64,000 bases of DNA from Bdellovibrionales bacterium (lineage in GTDB: Bacteria > Bdellovibrionota > Bdellovibrionia > Bdellovibrionales > UBA1609): contig DAIDIG010000001.1 of assembly GCA_027459485.1 (NCBI GenBank), positions 62,001 to 126,000 of the forward strand. Reading direction: 5' to 3'. Every line of letters begins with the position of its first letter. Within the stretch, counting starts at the first letter, position 1. Shown here in pieces: positions 18,206 through 24,733 of this stretch. The translations under genes and the position numbers were made by a program. Under the pieces are notes generated by a model. The model saw nothing but the letters and a program-made list of their open reading frames with translations, was not told where the DNA came from and ran no database searches.

Positions 18206-19332
18206 ATGATCCGATAGGCTTTGAGACCTGAATAGAGCGTTTCAACGACGACTTTTACAACCATGATTGTTGGGACAGCAAAAATAAGACCGGCAAAACC
18301 GAACATCATTGAGCCGCCCATGACGCCGACCATGACAACAAGCGGATGAATTTTCGCCGCGTGACCGACAATCATCGGCTGATATATTGCGTTGTCGAGC
18401 AAGTGCGTGACGACTACGACGCAAACGACCGCCAATGCGAGATTGTCTATATTGATGAATGGGATGAGCGGGTGAATGCTGTCGGCGACCAGCGCATATA
18501 TCACGCCGATGAGACACGCGATGAGGGTGCCGACAAACGGGATCGCATTGGTCAATCCGCCGATCGAGCCGATCAAAATCGCGACTTTGGGGTCGATGCC
18601 GCAAATGAAAAACCCAATGGCTAATGTGATGCCGACAAGCAAACCTTCAAGCATGGTGCCGCGGATGTATCGACCGAGAGCCTCATCGACGTTTTCGACC
18701 AACGAATGCGCGAGCTCGAAGTAACGGTTGGGCGCGAGACGAATGAAGAAATGAAGGATTTGCCCGCGATCAAATAGGACGAAGAGAAACGTGATCGGCA
18801 ACATGATCCAGATGGTAAACGCATACATCATATCAACGGCTTGCGGAGTTTGCACGTCCTCAGAGGTCGGCCCGGTTTTTAGGACGACATAGACCCGTTT
18901 CATCACTGGATCTAAATCGCGGCCGAAGATTTTGTGCAAGAAGTTGCCGTGGCCGTGATGATCGAGCCCCATCCAGCTTTCGTATCTCTCATGGCAACGT
19001 GTGCGCAGTCGCTCACGAAAAACCAATTTCTGCTGATCATTCGGCCAACTTTCTTTTATCGTCTTGCCGACCCAATAAAAGGACAGGCCTAGAACTAAAA
19101 GAAGCCCGATCGATCGCGCCCGTTTCTTAATTGACGACCCACCGAACCGCACGAGCGGCTTGCAGACGTACCCGAGAAATGCACCCATTAAGATTGGTAG
19201 TAGAAGTGGTCGCAAGCCATAAAAGAGCCCAATCGCGAGCAAAAGCCAAAGAGTAGCAGAAATGATATGAAACCAGACGCGCCTGGTTTTGCGGGATTTT
19301 TCTTGTTCCAAACGGGCCGCTGTTATGGCCAT
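18202..19332 (-). CDS. AI-2E family transporter / permease (PerM-like)
   Basis: 376 aa with about seven hydrophobic segments. FYGLRPLLLPILMGAFLGYVCKPLV at the N-terminus and the conserved C-terminal core GSIGGLTNAIPFVG ... HPLVVMVGVMGGSMMFGFAGLIFAVP are hallmarks of the AI-2E/UPF0118 family. Members have been linked to autoinducer export, Na+/H+ antiport and other functions, so the substrate is open. A central hydrophilic insert of about 80 residues (near residues 95-165) is longer than usual. The ATG at 19332 has an AAGG site six bases upstream and is preferred to the ATG at 19338. Confidence 0.85.
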   Translation of the reverse strand: MAITAARLEQEKSRKTRRVWFHIISATLWLLLAIGLFYGLRPLLLPILMGAFLGYVCKPLVRFGGSSIKKRARSIGLLLVLGLSFYWVGKTIKESWPNDQQKLVFRERLRTRCHERYESWMGLDHHGHGNFLHKIFGRDLDPVMKRVYVVLKTGPTSEDVQTPQAVDMMYAFTIWIMLPITFLFVLFDRGQILHFFIRLAPNRYFELAHSLVENVDEALGRYIRGTMLEGLLVGITLAIGFFICGIDPKVAILIGSIGGLTNAIPFVGTLIACLIGVIYALVADSIHPLIPFINIDNLALAVVCVVVVTHLLDNAIYQPMIVGHAAKIHPLVVMVGVMGGSMMFGFAGLIFAVPTIMVVKVVVETLYSGLKAYRII

Positions 19333-19341
19333 GACCATCCT

Positions 19342-19905
19342 TCAAGCTGCGATTTTTAAGCGGCGCTCGATCAATTCGTTTGTCGCTTTTAAACGATTGC
19401 CTATGATTGTAGCGAGCGCGCGATAAATTGATGATGTGATGTCGGGATTCGTCTCGCTGAGTCGATCGAGATCTTTGCGAAAGAGCGCGAGGACCTTTGT
19501 TTTCGTGAGGGCGCGGGCAGAGGCTGATCGAGGCGATTCGTCAAGCAGAGCCAGTTCGCCGACGAAAGAAAGTTTACTTACGACGGCTAACTGAGTCGAC
19601 TCATCATCGGGATTGGGGATCTCGACCGAGACCTCGCCTTGTTGAACGATGAATAGCGCGGCGCCCGGTTGTCCGATTTCAAAAATAAATTCATTTTCTT
19701 CGTACTCGCGTTCATAGACGATTTTGGCGACTTCTTGCATTTGCCGGCGGCTCAAATTTTCGAAGAACGGGATTCTCTTCAAAAATTTAACTTTGTTATG
19801 TTCCCACTCGTTGCGGTTTTGACCGCGCAGTTGACCCCAAAGTATTCGAAGTGCGGCTCTTTTCTCTTGTGATACGGGGGCGGCTTCAGGTTTCGCGGCG
19901 GTCAT
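19342..19905 (-). CDS. Cyclic nucleotide-binding domain protein
   Basis: 187 aa. A single cNMP-binding beta-roll spans residues about 50-160: RIPFFENLSRRQMQEVAKIV, ALFIVQQGEVSVEI, and the phosphate-binding cassette VGELALLDESPRSASARA with its conserved Glu and Arg. There is no helix-turn-helix, so it is not a Crp-type regulator. It looks like a stand-alone sensor, possibly acting on the membrane proteins encoded next. ATG at 19905 is chosen because GTGGAG lies six bases upstream. It is the first gene of the seven-gene operon ending in mtnC. Confidence 0.8.
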   Translation of the reverse strand: MTAAKPEAAPVSQEKRAALRILWGQLRGQNRNEWEHNKVKFLKRIPFFENLSRRQMQEVAKIVYEREYEENEFIFEIGQPGAALFIVQQGEVSVEIPNPDDESTQLAVVSKLSFVGELALLDESPRSASARALTKTKVLALFRKDLDRLSETNPDITSSIYRALATIIGNRLKATNELIERRLKIAA

Positions 19906-20054
19906 ATGCGTCTCCACCATACAAGACGGGCTTGTTAGCTACTTATCGGAAGTGAAGGGGGCGAAATGAACTCGACAAGAGTATTGAGGCGATGTGTCGG
20001 CGGGCCCGGTGCTTCGCTGTGCCCCGACTATCAAAAGACGGCTGGTATCGATGC

Positions 20055-20102
20055 GCCAAAGCAGGCGGGGAGGTTTTATCCTCCCCATGCGGTTGGCTTT
20101 TT
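20055..20102 (+). terminator. Strong hairpin with T tract, possible end of a small RNA
   Basis: Outer stem GCCAA/TTGGC, middle GCA/TGC and inner GGGGAGG/CCTCCCC with a TTTTAT loop form an extended hairpin, followed by five T residues. It reads as an intrinsic terminator on the plus strand. No plus-strand gene ends just upstream, so a short RNA starting within about 19925-20000 is the natural inference. Confidence 0.55.
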
Positions 20103-20251
20103 GGCGGGACTGGTTGCTCCCCTTTGCGGCCCTCCAGATCTGGAGAAGGAGCAGGTTGGAAGCACTTCTTTCGCCGTAGCGACCGTGCCTCACGTAGAGT
20201 CACTATTGCAGGACCGATACCAACTTTCGTGGGGTCAAAGTGCTACAAGAG

Positions 20252-20386
20252 ATGTCCAGGGTGGCAAAAAAATGGGTTGCCAAAGAGCCAAAAGATTTTC
20301 TTATACCTCTGGTTCGATACAAACGGTGGCGAAAAGAAACCGCTGTTACGACTAAAAGCAGCCAAAGATTGTCAGCGCACCGTTAA
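20252..20386 (+). CDS. Possible small basic protein (44 aa)
   Basis: An ATG frame of 44 codons encodes a Lys/Arg/Trp-rich peptide beginning MSRVAKKWVAKEPKDF and ending in TAA. It is protein-like in residue mix, but the upstream ribosome site is weak and no homologue is recognised. It may be chance, a relic, or a small nucleic-acid- or membrane-binding protein. Confidence 0.25.
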   Translation: MSRVAKKWVAKEPKDFLIPLVRYKRWRKETAVTTKSSQRLSAHR

Positions 20387-20599
20387 AAAGTGTCTAAATC
20401 TCAAACAGTTTACCTTTGGCCATAGAAATCAGGAGGTTGTAGCAACCCTCAGCTTATGAAGCTCGGGTCGGGTTTCAACTGCCGAAAATTGCTAGTCACG
20501 GCGAAACTCACTAGTCATTAAGCGGCCACCGCAAAGGCTAGGTAATTCAAGCAGTTATTCGTTCTGCGCGGGGCACTATGTTTGCCTTAGCTATAAAGC

Positions 20600-21244
20600 A
20601 TGAAGTCACTCTTAAACCAGACAAAAGTCATGGCGATCCTTGGTATACTGTCGGGGATCGTTCTCGTTGAAGCTTGCGGTCGCCGGTTGAATCCTCAACC
20701 CAGCTGCAATTTTGTTGAAAATCAAGAACTGCAGCGCGTTTCTTGGACAACCGATTTGCCGGTGAACTTATATTTGGATTCTTCTGTTCCGCCCGATTAC
20801 GTGAAGCCAATCAGCGAAGCCATTGCAACATGGAATGCTCTCGGAGAAAAAATCAACAATCGCGACTTCTTTATTTTAAATGATGGCGACCCTGGTAGCC
20901 CAACTCCCGCGCAAGACGGCTATTCCAAAATCTATGTGATGCATTCGTGGGAGCACAGCCTTGCTAACGAACAAGCCCGCACCACCATATATTGGGAAGG
21001 CAATCGCATTTACGAAGCGGACATGCGTATCGACGCAGCCAACTTTCAGTTTTTCACGGACGCATTAGACCGCAACTTCGCCCAGGTGGACTTACAATCG
21101 TTGGTGCTGCATGAACTCGGTCATATGCTGGGCCTCGCTCATACAACGGCTACGGATAGCGTGATGCAACCTAGCTTAGCTGGCGGTCAAATTAGAGAGA
21201 CTTTAGGGCAAACGGATATCAAGGATATTCAATGTCAGTATTAG
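20600..21244 (+). CDS. Matrixin-like zinc metalloprotease, exported
   Basis: 214 aa. The zinc motif HELGHMLGLAH gives ligands His171, His175 and His181 with catalytic Glu172. TDSVMQPSL provides the downstream Met-turn, typical of M10-like metzincins. The N-terminus has a hydrophobic stretch ending LVEACGRR, so it may be a lipoprotein (Glu at -2 is unusual). No clear ribosome site precedes the ATG at 20600, and TATAAA lies only two bases before it, so the internal ATG at 20630 is a real alternative. A role in extracellular or prey protein degradation is inferred. Confidence 0.8.
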   Translation: MKSLLNQTKVMAILGILSGIVLVEACGRRLNPQPSCNFVENQELQRVSWTTDLPVNLYLDSSVPPDYVKPISEAIATWNALGEKINNRDFFILNDGDPGSPTPAQDGYSKIYVMHSWEHSLANEQARTTIYWEGNRIYEADMRIDAANFQFFTDALDRNFAQVDLQSLVLHELGHMLGLAHTTATDSVMQPSLAGGQIRETLGQTDIKDIQCQY

Positions 21245-21373
21245 AAAAAGTTCCAAAGTGGAACTGGACCGTTGCGAAAAATTGAAATTTAAGATGATTT
21301 AAGTTTTGGAAAATGAAGACTCGATCTAGCATTGATGAGGACAAGACGAAAGTAAGAAAGAAGAGGCCCCCCA

Positions 21374-21586
21374 ATGAATTCAAACGAAGCTATTAATAAG
21401 ACCGCAGTCGAGGCAACAACGACAAACTCTGAATCGTCGTGGTCGAATGCGGATCTCATGAATTTTCAAATTGTAGAAACAGAAACCAATCTACTCTCGC
21501 AGTTTCGCGCGAATCTCGACCAAGTCGAGCAGCTCAATGCACGCTTGCACTTTGTACTAAATGAAATTCGCCCTTTAATGCGATAA
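21374..21586 (+). CDS. Small hypothetical protein
   Basis: 70 aa, acidic, with a Ser/Thr-rich N-terminal half and a helical C-terminal half (LLSQFRANLDQVEQLNARLHF) that could form a short coiled coil. An AGAGG site lies seven to eleven bases before the ATG. No signal peptide or family is recognised. It is convergent with the coiled-coil/Hsp20 gene, 27 bases away. Confidence 0.5.
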   Translation: MNSNEAINKTAVEATTTNSESSWSNADLMNFQIVETETNLLSQFRANLDQVEQLNARLHFVLNEIRPLMR

Positions 21587-21613
21587 CGCCACCGCTCGGC
21601 CATTATCTCGGCT

Positions 21614-22888
21614 CTAAATCTGCACCTTTGGTATACGCACGACCAGAAATCCGTCTTCATACGATTTCTGAACGGCTTTGGGTATAACTGGATGTTTCAA
21701 CGGGATGATCTCCCGAAAAGACTGCTCGGAATTCGAAGCAATGGTGCGGCCGTCTTTGACAATGTGGTCGTGAAAGCCTCGTTGGCAACTAACGACGGCC
21801 CTGTCCTCTTCGACATAAACTTCGACATTATTTTTTTCGTATTCGGGCACTTTTGTTTTCAAAATATAAAAATTTGGAGAGTCTTGAACTCGCGTTTCAA
21901 GATCTTGCATACGATAGAACGGATCTTCTTTGGCACCGTCGTATTTGCCGAACTGATCGAATAATTTTCGCTTTTGCTTCAAGACTGCGCTGATATACCG
22001 ATCGTGTTGATTTTCAAGTTCGCCACGATTCACGGCATCGTTGGCGGCGTACACGCGCTGAAATTCATCGGCTTCTTTTTTTAGAGCTTTGGTACCTATG
22101 CGATGTTGCTCGTCGAGCCGTTCACGTTCGAGTGCGTCTTCCTTTTTAATTTGAGCATCATCTTCTTTGAGTTTTCGTTGATATTTGGTTTTGAATGTAA
22201 CGTCCTGTTTGTCGATTTGCTCACGATCACGTGTTTTTTCGTCGTTGAGAGCCTTTTCACCCTCACGATGAGTCTCGTAAACCTTGTCATCGTAGTGCTT
22301 ACGCGTATGTTCGAGATCGTGCGTGCCGCGATCGATTTCTCTGTGAAGAGTTTCGTCGTTTTGTTTTCGCTCGCTGATGTATCGTTTTTCGCCCGCTTCT
22401 TTTTCCTTCGCGTATTCGTCGCGTAATGCTGTCCGCATATGGTCTAAATGTTGGCTGTCGGATTGACGCTCTTTCGAAAAGGCGTCCTGCGCATGCTCGC
22501 GCTGGCTTTTCAATGCCTCATAAGAAGCTTCGTGTTGTTTGTCCAGTTGACGCTGATATTCGTCGCGCGAACGTTTCATGTCGACTCGTTCTTGCCGGGC
22601 GAGGTCTTCGACGTCGTTTCGATTGCGCGTGAGAACTTCCGCCCGCTCGGTATTCAAGCGATCGCGTGTTTCGCGCCGGATGTGATTAACGGCCGCTTCG
22701 CCTTCGTTACGTTCATCGGCGACCTTTTTGTGATAGGTTTGCTTAAGTTGCTTGAGTTCCTGCTCGTTATTTTTGACGATTTCCGCGCGCTTTCGCCGGT
22801 AACTGTCTTTCAAATCGGCAAGGTCGTGCGCGTTTTGTTCGCGCAGCGCTGAGTTTCGTGACGATGACGAAGACACTCCATCGGCCAT
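21614..22888 (-). CDS. Long coiled-coil protein with C-terminal alpha-crystallin (Hsp20) domain
   Basis: 424 aa. Residues about 8-330 are an almost unbroken, highly charged helix rich in Glu, Lys, Arg, Asp and Gln with no prolines, predicting a long coiled coil or single alpha-helix. Residues about 336-424 match the small heat-shock protein core: FYILKTKVPEYEKNNVEVYV, then SFREIIPLKHPV and the end YEDGFLVVRIPK. Small Hsps normally have a short flexible N-terminus, so this is a fusion of a long rod with a chaperone-type domain. There is no signal peptide, so it is cytosolic. Function unknown; scaffold or envelope-stress roles are guesses. Confidence 0.75.
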   Translation of the reverse strand: MADGVSSSSSRNSALREQNAHDLADLKDSYRRKRAEIVKNNEQELKQLKQTYHKKVADERNEGEAAVNHIRRETRDRLNTERAEVLTRNRNDVEDLARQERVDMKRSRDEYQRQLDKQHEASYEALKSQREHAQDAFSKERQSDSQHLDHMRTALRDEYAKEKEAGEKRYISERKQNDETLHREIDRGTHDLEHTRKHYDDKVYETHREGEKALNDEKTRDREQIDKQDVTFKTKYQRKLKEDDAQIKKEDALERERLDEQHRIGTKALKKEADEFQRVYAANDAVNRGELENQHDRYISAVLKQKRKLFDQFGKYDGAKEDPFYRMQDLETRVQDSPNFYILKTKVPEYEKNNVEVYVEEDRAVVSCQRGFHDHIVKDGRTIASNSEQSFREIIPLKHPVIPKAVQKSYEDGFLVVRIPKVQI

Positions 22889-22926
22889 GTTTAAATATTA
22901 TCACGGCAAATGCGCGACGACGATGT

Positions 22927-23238
22927 TCAGTGGCTCGCGCCCTGGACGGTGGACGTGTTCGCGGACTGCGCCAGGGGGTCGGGCTTCGGGCAAATGGCTC
23001 GAAAGTTACTCGTATTTCCGTAGCACATCCACGAATCGACGTATTCGATCACTTCTGAGGCTTGTAGTGGATGATAGGTCGGGTATTGCAAATTATCGAG
23101 CGTAGACGCCACAGTACGAGTGACGCCGGTCGTGGTATTCGTGATTCGCAGTTCGTATGCGCGGTATTCGCCCAGAACAAGGTCCGGAAAAACAAATACG
23201 GCGAGTGTAAGCGCGATGACAATTGTACTCAGTCGCAT
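22927..23238 (-). CDS. Small secreted protein of unknown function
   Basis: 103 aa with a signal peptide (MRLSTIVIALTLAVFVFPDLVLG-EY). The mature part begins YRAYELRITNTTTG, beta-like, and carries two Cys residues in WMCYGNTSNFRAIC that could form a disulfide. The mature N-terminus with repeated Thr and a TLDNLQYPTYHP stretch does not match a family I know. It may be transcribed with the coiled-coil gene 38 bases downstream. Confidence 0.55.
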   Translation of the reverse strand: MRLSTIVIALTLAVFVFPDLVLGEYRAYELRITNTTTGVTRTVASTLDNLQYPTYHPLQASEVIEYVDSWMCYGNTSNFRAICPKPDPLAQSANTSTVQGASH

Positions 23239-23315
23239 GACCGCCGTATCGGAACAAGTCGTCGTTACATTAGTCTAGATTTTGGCTGTCCGCGTTCAGC
23301 TGGAATTCGTGCCGG

Positions 23316-23681
23316 TCAGTGCCGAACGACGCCGTTGGTTAGAAGCGTAGACTCCACGATGTGGAAGTACGTGCGCAGAAGCATTTCGTACTGCACGGGG
23401 CTCAATCGATCGATGAAGGCGCGTTTTTCTTCGATCGATGATTTTTGAATCAGTTGATCAAAGAGTTTTTGAATGACGTCCATATTTTTTGAGGTAAAAA
23501 AATCAATTTCTTCAGTCGGAGTCTTCAAAATATTCGCGATTTGCCGGTTTTCGAAAAGATGGTGAATGCCCATCATAGATTGATTGAGTAGTTTTTCGAG
23601 AGCTTCGAGCTTGGGATCCAGCGTCTTATTACTGGATGGTTTATCGGCGGATTGCATCGTGCGGCCTACCTCGCTTTCCAT
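23316..23681 (-). CDS. Hypothetical helical protein
   Basis: 121 aa (113 if the ATG at 23657 is used). It is largely alpha-helical by composition, with LEALEKLLNQSMMGIHHLF and KNMDVIQKLFDQLIQKSS as likely amphipathic helices. No signal peptide, membrane segment or cysteines. Not recognised. It sits 77 bases upstream of the secreted protein gene on the same strand. Confidence 0.5.
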   Translation of the reverse strand: MESEVGRTMQSADKPSSNKTLDPKLEALEKLLNQSMMGIHHLFENRQIANILKTPTEEIDFFTSKNMDVIQKLFDQLIQKSSIEEKRAFIDRLSPVQYEMLLRTYFHIVESTLLTNGVVRH

Positions 23682-23870
23682 GCCTTGGGGCCAACGTCGA
23701 GAACTTACTCGCTCCGGCGTCTCATCATGAGACGCATCAGGTGCTCAATATAATTAGAAAAACAAATATTCATGAGGGCAAGAGAAAAGGTGGCCGATTT
23801 GACATGCCCGGGCACAAATTCTATCCTCAATAATGAGGCAGTATATGTTCCGCTATCTCAGGATGGGTCA

Positions 23871-24716
23871 ATGAGCCGTCGTGCCATTAAAAAAGATCTG
23901 GAAAAGATCGTCATTGATGAATCAAAAAATCTGATTTTCGAATCAGAAGAAGAGCTCTATCGCCATTTCGTCAAAGAGATCTCTTTTTTAGAAAAGGAGT
24001 ATTTCTCGCTTCGCCCGAAGGACGACATTCAAGAGGCTGAATTCGATGACTACGAAAAAAATTTGAGTGTTCTACTCGAAAATCCGGATGAAATTTGGCA
24101 TGACACCCAGACCATGGACGGGGTCGACTTTCATATTTACATTAAAAAATTCGAGGTTGAAAATTCGGATGACGACGATGCCGTTCTTTATCATGTGGGG
24201 TTTGTTTACCTGACGGGCAAAGTACCGAGTTTTGTGTACCTGCACTTTCCGACGAAAAGCGAAAGCTTGGTTTCGAAATATCGGCGAGGCGAAAAAACAT
24301 ACGATCGAATCGAACAAAACATACCGGTCGGGGCGATCGATGGCGATGCCTTGCACGAAGGCGACGAACTGGCCCGCGGCCTGTATCTCGCCATGATGAA
24401 AGTTCGTAGCGACAGCGATATTAAAGAAGCGCGATTTCGCGATTTCGGTCAGTTGCGCGAAAGCACGATCGAACAGCCCGACGAAATTTGGCGTAGCAAC
24501 GATTCAATGGGTAACGTTCTTGTCAGTTTCATCAAAGAATTCCCCGAAGAAGAAGAAAAGGGCATTCACTATATTGTCGTGACTCTTGAGGATATGGCCT
24601 CGAACAGTCATGCGCTTTTGTTTTCTTTTCCGACTACGGATGAAGCGCTCGTCGGCCGGTATCGCCACGGTGAAAACCTGCAGGCCGACGAGGTCGTGCA
24701 AGAGGCGAGTCACTAA
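23871..24716 (+). CDS. Protein with two tandem PDEIW (BECR/PBECR-like) domains
   Basis: 281 aa from the ATG at 23871, which has an AGGATGGG site upstream; the in-frame ATG at 23772 lacks one. Two copies of one domain are visible. Each begins ...L-x(5-7)-PDEIW, continues through IKKF or IKEF and a beta strand (YHVGFVYL / YIVVTLED), and ends FPTxxExLVxxYRxGE. The layout recalls the PBECR (phage-Barnase-EndoU-ColicinE5/D-RelE-like) domain found in polyvalent and MuF proteins; that link is from memory and untested. An acidic helical N-terminus of about 70 residues precedes them. An intrinsic terminator overlaps the stop. Confidence 0.6.
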   Translation: MSRRAIKKDLEKIVIDESKNLIFESEEELYRHFVKEISFLEKEYFSLRPKDDIQEAEFDDYEKNLSVLLENPDEIWHDTQTMDGVDFHIYIKKFEVENSDDDDAVLYHVGFVYLTGKVPSFVYLHFPTKSESLVSKYRRGEKTYDRIEQNIPVGAIDGDALHEGDELARGLYLAMMKVRSDSDIKEARFRDFGQLRESTIEQPDEIWRSNDSMGNVLVSFIKEFPEEEEKGIHYIVVTLEDMASNSHALLFSFPTTDEALVGRYRHGENLQADEVVQEASH

Positions 24717-24729
24717 CGACTCGCCTTTT
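24704..24729 (+). terminator. Intrinsic terminator
   Basis: A perfect 8-bp stem, GGCGAGTC and GACTCGCC, encloses a six-base loop that contains the TAA stop codon of the preceding gene. Four T residues follow. It lies between two convergent genes. Confidence 0.8.
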
Positions 24730-24733
24730 CAGC

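Larger units (their letters stand above)
19921..20599. other. 679-bp gene-poor region with RNA-like structure
   Basis: The region lies between divergent genes and so must hold both promoters. It contains a long hairpin with a T tract (20055-20102), a perfect 14-bp palindrome CTCCAGATCTGGAG (20132-20145), a small possible ORF (20252-20386), a hairpin near 20431-20452 and a 7-bp direct repeat CTAGTCA starting at 20492 and 20511. Longer open frames in the first half overlap on three frames and look non-coding. I could not match the region to RNase P RNA, tmRNA, SRP RNA or a known riboswitch by eye. Confidence 0.5.

Noticed and set aside
20035-20105. Possible c-di-GMP (GEMM) riboswitch core
   Set aside because: A CCAAAGC stretch and nearby stems look vaguely similar, but the conserved GCAAACC and ACGCAAAGC elements are missing; kept only as a general structured-RNA candidate.
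19966-20459. Long overlapping open frames (up to 155 codons) on both strands
   Set aside because: All frames stay open because of base composition; none has a ribosome site, a domain pattern or a protein-like residue mix, and a strong terminator hairpin lies inside them.
22103-22852. Hydrophobic, Phe/Val-rich frames opposite the coiled-coil gene that look like membrane proteins
   Set aside because: They are the antisense of Glu/Lys-rich codons, which always read as Phe/Leu/Ser/Val; the coiled-coil frame has the domain evidence.
23772-23870. N-terminal extension of the PDEIW protein
   Set aside because: The ATG at 23871 has a good ribosome site and the 33 extra residues look non-conserved and irregular.
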